This document shows positions 34,219 to 45,328 of a DNA stretch of 64,000 nucleotides, piece by piece. Every line of letters starts with the position of its first letter. The first letter of the stretch is position 1. A program made the translations under genes and the position numbers. Source of the DNA: Rathayibacter sp. Leaf185 (GTDB lineage Bacteria > Actinomycetota > Actinomycetes > Actinomycetales > Microbacteriaceae); NCBI RefSeq assembly GCF_001423885.1, contig NZ_LMPP01000009.1, positions 124,022 through 188,021 on the forward strand, in the 5' to 3' direction. Below the pieces are notes generated by a model. It ran no database searches. It was not told where the DNA came from and saw only the letters and a program-made list of their open reading frames with translations.

Positions 34219-34276
34219 GAGCCCGCTGCCGCCGGGGCAGCCCTTCTCAGCGGGGCGCCTCGACGAGAACGGGCTC
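34219..34276. terminator. candidate bidirectional terminator between bcp and AKR
   Basis: GAGCCCG/CGGGCTC outer arms (34219-34225, 34270-34276) enclose an inner GCTGCC/GGCAGC hairpin (34225-34241). The genes on both sides converge here. Confidence 0.4.
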
Positions 34277-34283
34277 TCCGGCG

Positions 34284-35261
34284 TCAGAATCCCTCGTTGA
34301 AGCGCGGCGCGTAGTCGGAACCGAGCGCCGCCAGCTCGTCGGCGGTCAGCTCGACGTCGACCGATGCCGCGGCGTCCTCGAGGTGCTGCATCTTCGTCGC
34401 TCCGACGATCGGCGCGGTCACCACCGGCTGCTGGCGCACCCAGGCGAGCGCGACCTGCGCACGCGGGACACCGCGCTCCTGGGCGATGCGGGCGACCGTG
34501 GCGGCCGTCCGGCGGTCGCCCTCCTCCTGCTGGTGGTACAGGGTCTTGCCGTAGAGGTCGCTCTCGGTGCGCGAGGTCGTCTCGTCCCAGTCGCGGGTGA
34601 GGCGGCCGCGGGCGAGCGGCGACCACGGGATCACTCCGACGCCCTGGTCGAGGCAGAACGGGTGCAGCTCGCGCTCGTCCTCGCGCTGGATGAGGTTGTA
34701 CTGGTCCTGCATCGAGACGAAGCGCGTCCAGCCGCCGAGGTCGGCCGTGTACTGCGCCTTCGCGAACTGCCACGCCCACATGCTCGAGGCGCCGATGTAG
34801 CGCGCCTTGCCCGAGCGGACGATGTCGTGGAGCGTCTCCATCGTCTCCTCGATCGGCGTCTCGGGGTCCCAGCGGTGGATCTGGTAGAGGTCGACGTAGT
34901 CGGTGCCCAGGCGCCGCAGGCTGTCGTCGATCGCGCTCAGGATGTGCCGGCGCGAGAGTCCGCCGCCGTTCGGGCCCTTGCGCATCGTGCCGTGCACCTT
35001 GGTCGCGATCACGACCTCCTCTCGCACGGCGAAGTCGGCGAGCGCGCGACCGACGAACTCCTCGCTCGTGCCGTCGGAGTAGACGTCGGCGGTGTCGAAG
35101 GTCGTGATGCCGAGCTCGAGCGCCCGGCGGAGGAACGGCCGTGACGCCTCCTCGTCCATGCTCCACGCGTGGGCGCCGCGCTCGGAGGCGCCGAAGCTCA
35201 TGCAGCCGAGGATGATCGAGGAGACCTGCAGGCCGCTGGAGCCGAGTCGGGTGTAGTCCAT
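34284..35261 (-). CDS. aldo/keto reductase
   Basis: A 325-residue NADPH-dependent TIM-barrel oxidoreductase. The catalytic set D57, Y61 and K88 is clear (FDTADVYSDG, VIATKVHG), with the His in YQIHRWDPETP. The late ARGRLTRDWDE and IVGATKMQHLED segments are NADP-binding. The overall pattern matches the AKR group of YajO and fungal aryl-alcohol dehydrogenase-like proteins. The frame reaches 35282, but ATG 35261 (MDYTRLGSSGLQVS) is the family start. It is monocistronic. The substrate cannot be inferred. Confidence 0.9.
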   Translation of the reverse strand: MDYTRLGSSGLQVSSIILGCMSFGASERGAHAWSMDEEASRPFLRRALELGITTFDTADVYSDGTSEEFVGRALADFAVREEVVIATKVHGTMRKGPNGGGLSRRHILSAIDDSLRRLGTDYVDLYQIHRWDPETPIEETMETLHDIVRSGKARYIGASSMWAWQFAKAQYTADLGGWTRFVSMQDQYNLIQREDERELHPFCLDQGVGVIPWSPLARGRLTRDWDETTSRTESDLYGKTLYHQQEEGDRRTAATVARIAQERGVPRAQVALAWVRQQPVVTAPIVGATKMQHLEDAAASVDVELTADELAALGSDYAPRFNEGF

Positions 35262-35325
35262 GGAGAGGCGTCGCTTTCGCATCGGGGAAGGGGCCCCTCA
35301 GCCTCGCACCGGCTCGGGGCTCGCG

Positions 35326-35760
35326 CTACCCGGCGGAGGGATCGCGGCGGGTCGCGGCGACGACGCTCGGGAGGAAGATCGTCACGACGGCGACCAGCGC
35401 AGGACCCAGCAGCGCCCATCCCACGTCGGGGACGGAGTACTGACCCTGGAACGCGCCGAGCGCGACGGCCATCTGCACGAGCTGCATCGTCAGGGCGGAG
35501 CCGCGCATCCAGCTGCGCCGCCGGATCGCTCCCAGGGTCGTCGCAGCGGCCCAGCAGAGGGCGATGAGCGCGAGGACGACGATGGCGACGCCTCCGCCGA
35601 CAGTGTCGGCCCGCGTGGTCGCGAGCTCGACCAGCAGCCACGCCGCTACGGCTCCGACGCCCACCGTCTCGAGTGCCAGCACGGCGATCAGCACGAGCAG
35701 CCCGGGTGGCCGCGAGGCACTGTTCGGGCCGGTCGGAAGCCGGTTCTCCTCAGGCGTCAC
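35326..35760 (-). CDS. small four-helix membrane protein, unknown function
   Basis: A 144-residue protein with four hydrophobic segments (about residues 18-45, 52-75, 85-108 and 113-135) and short loops; I recognise no family. The frame is open far upstream, but the last third of that frame has no coding character. I choose GTG 35760, because GGATGG lies 9 nt upstream and TAGCCT at 35812-35807 fits a -10 with a leader of about 40 nt. A GTG two codons earlier is an alternative. It lies between the aldo/keto reductase and whiB1 with no operon partner. Confidence 0.6.
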   Translation of the reverse strand: MTPEENRLPTGPNSASRPPGLLVLIAVLALETVGVGAVAAWLLVELATTRADTVGGGVAIVVLALIALCWAAATTLGAIRRRSWMRGSALTMQLVQMAVALGAFQGQYSVPDVGWALLGPALVAVVTIFLPSVVAATRRDPSAG

Positions 35761-36121
35761 AGCCACATCCCATCCTTGACTCTTGATTCGGGCGTACCAC
35801 CGTGAGAGGCTACTTGAGTTCGTTTCACCGCTCACAGGGTCGTGGGTTTCCGCCGATGTGAACAACCCGATCCGTTCGAGCCGTGAGGTTCGTGTGTCGT
35901 GCCGCAGGGTGCGACACGGAGCCGGGTGAGCTCGTCCGGAAGAACCGAGCCGCCCCCGTCCACCCTCTCGAATCGCCTTGCGCAGCTGCGCGGGGCTTCG
36001 TGGCGTGCTCAGGAGGGTGCGCTGGGACTTCCCGTCGAGTTCGATCGTCGGCGTGATCCGATCATCCCATTCGAACACTGCGTGGTTCCTCCACGCACGC
36101 CTGCACACAAGGAGCACCTGC
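35761..36121 (+). other. 361-bp intergenic region upstream of whiB1
   Basis: No gene. It contains the presumed promoter of the minus-strand membrane protein (TAGCCT at 35812-35807) and an inverted repeat GTGTCG-12 nt-CGACAC at 35894-35917, and it must hold the whiB1 promoter. I found no convincing -35/-10 pair for whiB1. AAGGAG at 36109-36114 is its ribosome site, 7 nt before the ATG. Confidence 0.6.
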
Positions 36122-36370
36122 ATGGACTGGCGCGACAAGGCCGCTTGCCTCACCGCTGACCCCGAGCTTTTCTTCCCGGTCGGCAACACCGGACCCGCCG
36201 TCGACCAGATCGAGAAGGCCAAGACCGTCTGCGGACGTTGCACGGTCACCGAGGTCTGCCTCCAGTACGCCCTCGAGACCGGCCAGGACTCAGGCGTGTG
36301 GGGCGGCCTCAGCGAGGACGAGCGCCGCGCTCTCAAGCGCCGCGCCGCTCGCGCCCGCCGCGCCTCGTAG
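36122..36370 (+). CDS. whiB1: WhiB1-like iron-sulfur transcription factor
   Basis: An 82-residue Wbl protein binding a [4Fe-4S] cluster through C9, C37, C40 and C46 (C-x27-C-x2-C-x5-C), followed by the GVWGG turn at 57-61 and a basic tail. The opening MDWRDKAACLTADPELFFPVGN is nearly that of M. tuberculosis WhiB1, an essential, NO-sensitive regulator that binds region 4 of the primary sigma factor. A good ribosome site (AAGGAG, 7 nt) precedes it. It is convergent with pdtaS, as Rv3219/Rv3220c are in mycobacteria, which supports the assignment. Confidence 0.95.
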   Translation: MDWRDKAACLTADPELFFPVGNTGPAVDQIEKAKTVCGRCTVTEVCLQYALETGQDSGVWGGLSEDERRALKRRAARARRAS

Positions 36371-36391
36371 CGCCCCGCTCAGCGACTCCCC

Positions 36392-36421
36392 GACCCCCGT
36401 TGCCTCACGGCAGCGGGGGTC
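36392..36421. terminator. terminator between whiB1 and pdtaS
   Basis: GACCCCCGTTGCC and GGCAGCGGGGGTC pair over 13 positions (one G-U wobble or mismatch) with a 4-nt loop. Flanking CGCCCCG/CGGGGCG can extend the fold. The genes converge here. Confidence 0.75.
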
Positions 36422-36438
36422 TCGTCGTCTCGGGGCGC

Positions 36439-37938
36439 TCAGGCCTTCGGGCGTGCCAACCAGCGCAGCGGCATCTCGATGGTGACCTCGGTACCGCGCC
36501 CGACCAGGGTGTGCCAGTCGATCGTCCCGCCGAGCTCGCCCTGGATCAGGGTGCGCACGATCTGCGTGCCGAGGCCCGAGCCGACCTTGCCCTCGGGCAG
36601 CCCCACTCCGGTGTCGCGCACCTTGACCGTCAGCACGTCCTCGGTGCGCGTGGCGACGATCTCGACGTCGCCCTCGCGGCCGGCGAGACCGTGCTCGACG
36701 GCGTTGGTGACGAGCTCGGTCAGCGCCAGGGCGAGCGGAGTCGCGTACTCGCTCGGCAGGTTGCCGAAGCTCCCGCTGAGCTTGGGGTGCACCGTCGTGT
36801 TGTGGGTCGAGGCGACCTCGGCGATCAGCAGCAGCACGCGGTCGAACACCGCGTCGAAGTCGACGTTCTGGTTGAGCCCCTCCGAGAGCGTGTCGTGCAC
36901 GACCGCGATCGCCGCCACCCGGCGCATGGCCTGGGTGAGCGCCTCGCGGGCGAGGTCGGAATGGGTGCGCCGGGCCTGGATGCGCAGGAGCGAGGCGACG
37001 GTCTGCAGGTTGTTCTTCACGCGGTGGTGGATCTCGCGGATGGTCGCGTCCTTGGTGATGAGCTCGCGCTCCTGGTGGCGCAGCTCGGTCACGTCGCGGC
37101 AGAGTACGACCGCGCCGACCCGCTCGCCCCGGTCGCGGATCGGGATCGCGCGGAGCGACACCGTGACTCCGCGTGCCTCGATGTCGGTGCGCCACGGGGC
37201 GCGCCCGGTCACCACGAGAGGCAGCGACTCGTCGATGACGAGCTTGCCGGTGAGCAGCTTCGTCGTGACCTCGGCGAGCGACTCCCCCTCGAGCTCGTCG
37301 GCGAAGCCGATGCGGTTGAACGCCGAGAGCGCGTTGGGGCTCGCGAAGGTGGTGATGCCGTCGACGTCGAGGCGGATCAGGCCGTCGGAGGCGCGCGGGG
37401 CGCCGCGCCGGGGCCCCGTGGGTGCCCCCAGATCGGGGAAGTCGCCCGAGGCGATCATCGAGAAGAGGTCGTTGGCGCAGTCGTTGAACGTCAGCTCCTG
37501 ACGGCTCGGCGTCCGCGTCTCGCTCAGGTTGGTGTGGCGGGTCACGACCGCGATCGGGCGGTCGGTCGTCGCCTTCTCGGAGGCGTTCAGCCGACGGATG
37601 ACGGGGACGGCGCGGACGCGGGTGGGTGTCTCCTCGAACCAGTCGGGCGCCGACGTGTCGACGATGCGCGCCGTCTCGAACGCCTCGACGACCTGGGCAC
37701 GCCACTCCGATTTGATGCGCTGCCCCACGAAGTCGCGGTAGAAGAGGGTCGCCGCACTGGAGGGACGTGCGTGCGCGACGGCCACGAAGCTGTCGTCGGC
37801 GGTCGGCACCCAGAGCACGATGTCGGCGAAGGCCAGATCGGCCAGGAGCTGGGCGTCGCCGACGAGCAGGTGGAGCCACTCGACGTCGGCGTCGGTGGAG
37901 CGGCCGTGGGCGAGGACGAGGTCACTGAGGGTCGACAC
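36439..37938 (-). CDS. pdtaS: sensor histidine kinase PdtaS
   Basis: A 499-residue soluble kinase. Order: GAF-like domain (about 1-150), PAS-like domain (about 180-285), HisKA_2 phosphoacceptor helix EIHHRVKNNLQTVASLLR (H304/H305) and an HATPase with LTELVTNAVEHGL (N box) and VRDTGVGLPEG. There are no membrane segments. In mycobacteria PdtaS phosphorylates the ANTAR RNA-binding regulator PdtaR and responds to NO or Cu. PdtaR is not in this window, as expected. The start is GTG 37938, with TAGGCT 6 nt upstream. Confidence 0.93.
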   Translation of the reverse strand: MSTLSDLVLAHGRSTDADVEWLHLLVGDAQLLADLAFADIVLWVPTADDSFVAVAHARPSSAATLFYRDFVGQRIKSEWRAQVVEAFETARIVDTSAPDWFEETPTRVRAVPVIRRLNASEKATTDRPIAVVTRHTNLSETRTPSRQELTFNDCANDLFSMIASGDFPDLGAPTGPRRGAPRASDGLIRLDVDGITTFASPNALSAFNRIGFADELEGESLAEVTTKLLTGKLVIDESLPLVVTGRAPWRTDIEARGVTVSLRAIPIRDRGERVGAVVLCRDVTELRHQERELITKDATIREIHHRVKNNLQTVASLLRIQARRTHSDLAREALTQAMRRVAAIAVVHDTLSEGLNQNVDFDAVFDRVLLLIAEVASTHNTTVHPKLSGSFGNLPSEYATPLALALTELVTNAVEHGLAGREGDVEIVATRTEDVLTVKVRDTGVGLPEGKVGSGLGTQIVRTLIQGELGGTIDWHTLVGRGTEVTIEMPLRWLARPKA

Positions 37939-37944
37939 CCGTCA

Positions 37945-37950
37945 AGCCTA
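37945..37950 (-). promoter_or_regulatory. -10-like hexamer for pdtaS
   Basis: TAGGCT on the minus strand, 6 nt before the GTG at 37938. Confidence 0.5.
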
Positions 37951-38246
37951 GGCGCTCGGTCCCCCCCTTCCGCGAGGCACCGCCGCCGTGCCCGCGGAGC
38001 GACCCGAGCCCTTTCGCCGCATCGCACGAGGCGGATCGGCGAGGTCGGTGAGACGGCGATCGAGCACCGCACCCGGGTCGTCCGGCGCCGTGTTATCCAC
38101 AGTGTCGCGTCGCTGCACATGTGAGCATCCCTCACCTGCTTCGATGAGCAGGTCCCAGCGCCCCACCCTGAGCGCACCACGCACCCGCCCGAGCCGAAAG
38201 GTGACCCGACCCATGAGTCGCTCGTCATGCCACTGGAGCATCCTGC

Positions 38247-38702
38247 ATGAGCCGCCCTTCGAACGCCTTCGACTACCGCACGCTGCCCCTGGAGGCGGGG
38301 CCCGTCGCCGCGATCGCACCGTCGGTCGGATTCTTCGCGGCTCAGCCGACGACCCGGGCGGAGCTGCCCGACCCCGAGCCGATTCTCGAGCGCCTGACGC
38401 TGCTCGTCATCGAGATCCTGGAGGGCTCGCGCGAGATCGACCAGATCGCGCGCTGGCTGACCGACGACGTCTACCGGCACCTTCAGAAGCGGGTGATCCT
38501 GGCGGCACGCTCACGAGCCCAGCAGGGGCGTTCTGGGCGGCGCACACCGTTCACCGTCGGTCGAGTCGTGGTCACGGAGCCGCGGGACGGCGTCGTCGAG
38601 GCGGTCGTCCTGGTGCACAACCGCGTGCGCACTCGGGCTGTCGCCATCCGGCTCGAGGGCATGGACGCCCGCTGGCGGGCGACCGCGATCAACGTGCTCT
38701 GA
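38247..38702 (+). CDS. Rv3235-family protein
   Basis: A 151-residue cytosolic protein of the Rv3235 family, a small conserved actinobacterial group near secA with no known function. A disordered N-terminal 45 residues lead to helix PEPILERLTLLVIEILEGSREIDQIARWLTDDVY, then a beta-rich part ending RAVAIRLEGMDARWRATAINVL, the family's signature finish. GGAG 8 nt before the ATG is its ribosome site. It is convergent with secA. Position and pattern make the family call firm; the role is unknown. Confidence 0.8.
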   Translation: MSRPSNAFDYRTLPLEAGPVAAIAPSVGFFAAQPTTRAELPDPEPILERLTLLVIEILEGSREIDQIARWLTDDVYRHLQKRVILAARSRAQQGRSGRRTPFTVGRVVVTEPRDGVVEAVVLVHNRVRTRAVAIRLEGMDARWRATAINVL

Positions 38703-38751
38703 GGCGTGCTCGATCCGGAGGAGTCGCCTGCTGCACGGCTCCCTCCTCGCT

Positions 38752-38784
38752 GATCGAGTAGCCCGCGCAGCGGGCGGATCGAGT
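38752..38784. repeat. REP-like element with GATCGAGT direct repeat
   Basis: Hairpin GCCCGC-GCA-GCGGGC (38761-38775) is flanked by GATCGAGT on both sides (38752 and 38777). Similar GATCGAGTA/GCGG hairpins recur between genes in Microbacteriaceae, to my recollection. This is the only copy I saw here. Confidence 0.55.
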
Positions 38785-38939
38785 CACCGGCATCGGAAGG
38801 TCGGACGTTCGATCCTCGAGAGCCGGCGGGTCTCGAGGCGTTCCCGCGGGGCTGCGGGCTCGACCGGCAGGCGACTCCCTTCCGCGACCAGCAGATGCCG
38901 GGCGGCTTCACCGCTCTCCCCTGCTGCGTCGACGAGAAC

Positions 38940-38972
38940 GGCCCCGCTCCCCCTCAGCGGGGGCGCGGGGCC
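38940..38972 (-). terminator. secA terminator hairpin
   Basis: GGCCCCGCTCCCCC pairs with GGGGGCGCGGGGCC over 14 positions (one mismatch) around a 5-nt loop, 17 bp beyond the secA stop. Confidence 0.75.
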
Positions 38973-38989
38973 GGACTCGGCGATGAGGA

Positions 38990-41782
<2,793 letters not shown>

Positions 41783-41838
41783 GGGGTACTCCAAAACGTA
41801 GAAGACAGGGGTTCCGCACCGGAGCACGGACCGCGACC

Positions 41839-41844
41839 AGCCTA
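41839..41844 (-). promoter_or_regulatory. candidate -10 hexamer for secA
   Basis: TAGGCT on the minus strand predicts a leader of about 50 nt before the GTG at 41782. Confidence 0.4.
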
Positions 41845-41899
41845 GCCGGGCAGCGCTGTGCGCGGTCCGAGGTGCTGTCCGCCGTCGGCGGACGCGGAG

Positions 41900-41929
41900 A
41901 GGCCCCGGAGCGCGCGGCGCCCGGGGCCT
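41900..41929 (-). terminator. hpf terminator hairpin
   Basis: AGGCCCCGG/CCGGGGCCT, perfect 9-bp arms with a 12-nt loop, lying 17 bp beyond the hpf stop. Confidence 0.65.
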
Positions 41930-41946
41930 CCCTCAGAGGGTGTCGA

Positions 41947-42633
41947 TCAGCTCGCGGCCTGCTCCGCGAGCTCGTCGGCCTCGTCGCCGAGGCCGATCAC
42001 GCCGTAGTCCCAGCCCTTGCGGCGGTAGACGACGCTCGGGCGCCCGGTGTCGGCGTCGATGAACAGGTAGAAGTCGTGACCGACGAGCTCCATGTAGTCG
42101 ACGGCGTCGTCGACGGACATCGAGACGGAGGCGAAGACCTTCTTGCGGATGACGACCGGGCAGTAGGGCTCCTCCTCGGCCTCGTCCTCGGTGGTCGCCG
42201 TCTCGGCCTGCACCGGGATGATGCCCGTGCTCACCTGCTCGAGGATCGCGGCGTCGGCCGGCTGGATCGCGACGACGCTGAAGTCGTCGGCCGCCGCGTC
42301 GCGGAGCGAGGTCGGCCGATGCTGGCCACGATGCACCTTCTTGCGATCCTTGGCGCGTCTCACCCGTTCGAGGAGGCGCCCGAGGGCGACATCGAAGGCC
42401 GCGTACTTGTCCGCACCGCTCGCCTCGGCCCGGACCACGGGCCCCTTGCCGATCAGGGTGAGCTCGACCCGGTCTCCTCCGGGGGCGCCCTTGCCCTCGC
42501 TGTGGCGACTCGCCTTGATCTCGAGCGCGAGGGCTCGATCGGCGAGGTGCCCCACCTTCTCCGCCTTCTCCGTCGCGTACGCGCGGAAGCGATCGGTGAT
42601 GCCCAAGTTGCGTCCTGTGATGTCGATGTCCAT
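41947..42633 (-). CDS. hpf: ribosome hibernation promoting factor, long form
   Basis: A 228-residue long HPF, which binds 30S subunits and makes inactive 100S dimers in stationary phase. The N-terminal S30AE domain (about 1-105, MDIDITGRNLGITDRFRAYATEKAEKV) is followed by a linker of about 60 residues with an acidic stretch (TTEDEAEEE). The C-terminal dimerisation domain follows (VIRKKVFASVSMSVDDAV, MELVGHDFYLFIDADTGRPSVVYRR). GGGAGG is 5 nt before the ATG. Between comF and secA as in M. tuberculosis Rv3240c-Rv3242c. Its linker and acidic segment look slightly longer than usual. Confidence 0.94.
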   Translation of the reverse strand: MDIDITGRNLGITDRFRAYATEKAEKVGHLADRALALEIKASRHSEGKGAPGGDRVELTLIGKGPVVRAEASGADKYAAFDVALGRLLERVRRAKDRKKVHRGQHRPTSLRDAAADDFSVVAIQPADAAILEQVSTGIIPVQAETATTEDEAEEEPYCPVVIRKKVFASVSMSVDDAVDYMELVGHDFYLFIDADTGRPSVVYRRKGWDYGVIGLGDEADELAEQAAS

Positions 42634-42725
42634 GACAACCTCCCAGTCGAGTACGGCGTGCCGCCTTTCTCTGGGGCGGACCGTTCACGCCGTGCCACCG
42701 AGCGTAGACCCCGGCCACCTGAGTG

Positions 42726-43433
42726 TCACCGAGCGTTCATCCCGAGGACCATCGGTGCCGCCGGTGAGACTCCCGGCAATCCCGTCTCCGCACGCAGGGG
42801 CGTCCCCGCGACGGCGACCGCTCCGCGTACCCTCCCGCCCGCCGCCTCCAGGGCGCGCCGCATCTCGAGCAGAGTGGCACCCGAGGTCACGACGTCGTCG
42901 ACGAGCAGGATCGACGGCGATCCCTCGAGCGGCCGGCGCGCCCGGAAGGCTCCGTCGAGGTTGCCGCGGCGCTCCACCCGGCCGAGTCCGACCTGATCGC
43001 GTGAGTGGCGGGCCCGTCGGAGAGTGTGCGCCGGTCGTGCGCCTGCGGCCCTCAGGATCAGCGCGACCGGGTCGTAGCCGCGGCGGAGTCGGCGTCCGTA
43101 GGAACCCGGTGGGCCGACCAGCACGGCCGGCTCCCCGCCCAGTGCGAGCCGCAGCGCCGGCCGGAGGAGGACGGCGAGGGGTGCCGCTGCTCCGACCCGC
43201 CCCTCGTCCTTGAGCGCCAGCACGAGGCGCCGCACGACTCCGGCGTAGGCCGCACCGGTGACGACGTCGAGCGGGTGGTCCTCGGGGCCGAGCAGGCGCC
43301 TCCCGGGCAGCGCCGCCTCCGCCGCATCGACGCGGCACCCGTCGCACGGGCCCGCGCGGGCGGGGCTCCCGCAGGCGGGGCAGTCGGCGGGGAGGAGGAC
43401 GGCGAGGGCGTCGAGGAGGGAGTCGCGGATCAT
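42726..43433 (-). CDS. comF: ComF-family phosphoribosyltransferase-like protein
   Basis: A 235-residue ComF-type protein. An N-terminal zinc finger (C18-x2-C21, C30-x2-C33) is joined to a type I phosphoribosyltransferase domain whose PRPP loop is SILLVDDVVTSGATL (174-188). RRLRRGYDPV and RHSRDQVGLGRVERRGNL are the family's intermediate motifs. ComF helps take up single-stranded DNA in competent bacteria, but in most Actinobacteria its role is unproven. The ATG at 43433 is chosen because the frame upstream of it has no ComF character. It lies between lpqB and hpf. Confidence 0.9.
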   Translation of the reverse strand: MIRDSLLDALAVLLPADCPACGSPARAGPCDGCRVDAAEAALPGRRLLGPEDHPLDVVTGAAYAGVVRRLVLALKDEGRVGAAAPLAVLLRPALRLALGGEPAVLVGPPGSYGRRLRRGYDPVALILRAAGARPAHTLRRARHSRDQVGLGRVERRGNLDGAFRARRPLEGSPSILLVDDVVTSGATLLEMRRALEAAGGRVRGAVAVAGTPLRAETGLPGVSPAAPMVLGMNAR

Positions 43434-43535
43434 GCGCAGAGCCTGCTTCGGACCGACGGCACGTGGCGCGCCAGTAGGCCGACTCCGTCGCGCGGCGTCC
43501 TGTGGAGGACCACCAGCAGCTCCAGCGCGGCACCT

Positions 43536-43608
43536 CCGGCTCGTCGAATCCGCTTCGGCTCGCAGGAATCGCCGATTCCCACGAGCCGAACGCGATCCTG
43601 CGAGCCGG
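43536..43608. repeat. 73-bp nested palindromic element, copy B
   Basis: Same four blocks and exact spacing (10, 19, 10 nt) as 29941-30013: CCGGCTCG, TTCGGCTCG, CGAGCCGAA, CGAGCCGG. The interior here carries GGAATCG-C-CGATTCC. It lies downstream of lpqB and upstream of comF. Confidence 0.88.
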
Positions 43609-43627
43609 AGGTCGGGTCGCCCGCCTG

Positions 43628-45328
43628 TCAGGACCCCATGCCGGTCTGCACCGCCAGCACCCGCACATCGGTGGCGATCGTCTGCCACGCCGATCCGCGC
43701 TGCTGGCGCAGCTCGCCGCCCTCGGCGAGGATGCGGATCTGCGTGGAGGCGTTGCCCGCCGCGATCTGCCGGGTGCCGGTGGTCGTGCCGAGCGAGGTGG
43801 CGCCGCCTCCGATCTGGTTCATCGTCACGCTGTCCTCCCCGGTCGAGGCGCGGACGACCGAGACGACGTCGAGCTCGTCGGTCCAGCTCGCCGCGATCGC
43901 CGTGCCGAGCGTCGAGCGGAGGACGACGGGCTCGCCGACGGCGAGGGGCTCCCCGCTCGCCGAGCGGGTGATGCCCGCCATCAGCACCGTCGCCTGCTGC
44001 CCGTCCTGCGCGAACGCGAGCATCCGGGTGCCGTCCCGCGAGACGGCGAAGGAGGCGATCGAGTCGATCTCGGACCAGGCCGTCGCCACCTGGTACGAGG
44101 TCGCGCCGTCGGGCGAGTAGGCGACGAGCTGGCCGGGCGAGGCGGTCGGCACCGACCAGACGAAGCCGAGAGGGTCGATGCTCGGGGCGGCGAGGCCCGA
44201 GCGGGCGTCGAGCAGCACATCGCTGCGTCCCGGGGTGACGAGGGTCACTCCTGCCTCCGTCAGGACGGCTGCGGCCGCATCGGAGTCGGCTCCCCGCTGC
44301 TCCCCCAGCACCACCGCGGTCGGGGACAGGGCGCGCACCTCGTCGGAGACGGCCGTCTCGGTGAGGCCCGAGGAGCCGAGGAAGCCGAAGGCGTCGTCGG
44401 TCAGCACGAGCGGCCTGGTGTCGACCCGCGGTGAGGTGGGGAGCCCGTTCGTCTCGCTGGTGACCTCGATCGGGTTCTGCTCGACCGAGAGCGTGACTCC
44501 GGTGACGTTCGAGACGTTGCCGAGACTCCGGCTCAGCTGCAGCGACATCAGCCGCCACTGCCGCTCGTCGGCCTCGAGCGCTGCCGAGTTCAGGTCGACC
44601 ACGGCGCGCTGCGACTCCACCGGGACCGTCTCGGCGGCGAGCGCCGTCCCGGTCGGGAACGCCGAGACGGCCGCTCCGGAGTCGCTCAGCCAGGCGGTGG
44701 GCCCGCGCAGCAGCTCGGTGACGATCGTCGTGCTCGTCGAGCTGTCGGCCCGGGAGGCGAACCAGCGCAGATCCGGCACGAGGTAGCTGTAGCTCGGGTC
44801 GTAGAAGTAGAGCGCGTGCGTCGAGAAGACCTGCTCGAAGGTGGTCCTGTCGATCACGACTCCGCTGGGCGGGGCGCTGATCCGCCACTCGCCGTCCTCC
44901 TGGACGAAGCCGTAGTCGAGGTTGAGGGCGGCGGCCGTCGGCACCTCGGTGTAGACGCCGCTGCCGTCGACCTCGGCGACCGGCGTGATCGTGAGAGTCA
45001 GGGTCGAGGTCGTCGGCTGCACCTGCGAGCGCTGGCCCTCGTCGACCGTCACGTGCTCGCTCGGGGTCCAGTCTGCTCCGGTGGAGAGGAACTCGCGGGC
45101 GATCTTGTAATTGCCCTGAGGGCTGGAGGCCGCGTCGATGAAGCCGTTCAGGATGTCGCGCTGCGAGGCGCCGGCGGCTGGACCGGAGGGCAGGAAGTCG
45201 TACTCGAGGTCCTGGGGCGCCGAATCCGGCCGGCCGACGCCGACGTCACCGCTGCGGGGGATGCCCGCGCAGCCCGCCAGCGCGAGCACGAGGAGCAGGA
45301 GGGAGGCGAGAGTGCGGAATCGTGTCAT
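43628..45328 (-). CDS. lpqB: lipoprotein LpqB, MtrAB accessory factor
   Basis: A 566-residue lipoprotein. The signal peptide has lipobox LAGC with C20 lipidated. A GerMN domain (about 175-310, with LLRGPTAWLSDSGAAVSAFP) and a C-terminal beta-propeller-like region (about 320-560, AFGFLGSSGL, VAYSPDGATSYQ) fill the exported part. In mycobacteria LpqB interacts with the extracellular part of MtrB and modulates MtrA phosphorylation. The ATG overlaps the mtrB stop (ATGA), completing mtrA-mtrB-lpqB. Confidence 0.95.
   Translation of the reverse strand: MTRFRTLASLLLLVLALAGCAGIPRSGDVGVGRPDSAPQDLEYDFLPSGPAAGASQRDILNGFIDAASSPQGNYKIAREFLSTGADWTPSEHVTVDEGQRSQVQPTTSTLTLTITPVAEVDGSGVYTEVPTAAALNLDYGFVQEDGEWRISAPPSGVVIDRTTFEQVFSTHALYFYDPSYSYLVPDLRWFASRADSSTSTTIVTELLRGPTAWLSDSGAAVSAFPTGTALAAETVPVESQRAVVDLNSAALEADERQWRLMSLQLSRSLGNVSNVTGVTLSVEQNPIEVTSETNGLPTSPRVDTRPLVLTDDAFGFLGSSGLTETAVSDEVRALSPTAVVLGEQRGADSDAAAAVLTEAGVTLVTPGRSDVLLDARSGLAAPSIDPLGFVWSVPTASPGQLVAYSPDGATSYQVATAWSEIDSIASFAVSRDGTRMLAFAQDGQQATVLMAGITRSASGEPLAVGEPVVLRSTLGTAIAASWTDELDVVSVVRASTGEDSVTMNQIGGGATSLGTTTGTRQIAAGNASTQIRILAEGGELRQQRGSAWQTIATDVRVLAVQTGMGS

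Noticed and set aside
38703-38989. Small gene between the Rv3235-like gene and secA
   Set aside because: The stretch consists of a REP-like element and the secA terminator; no frame has a start with ribosome site or protein-like composition.
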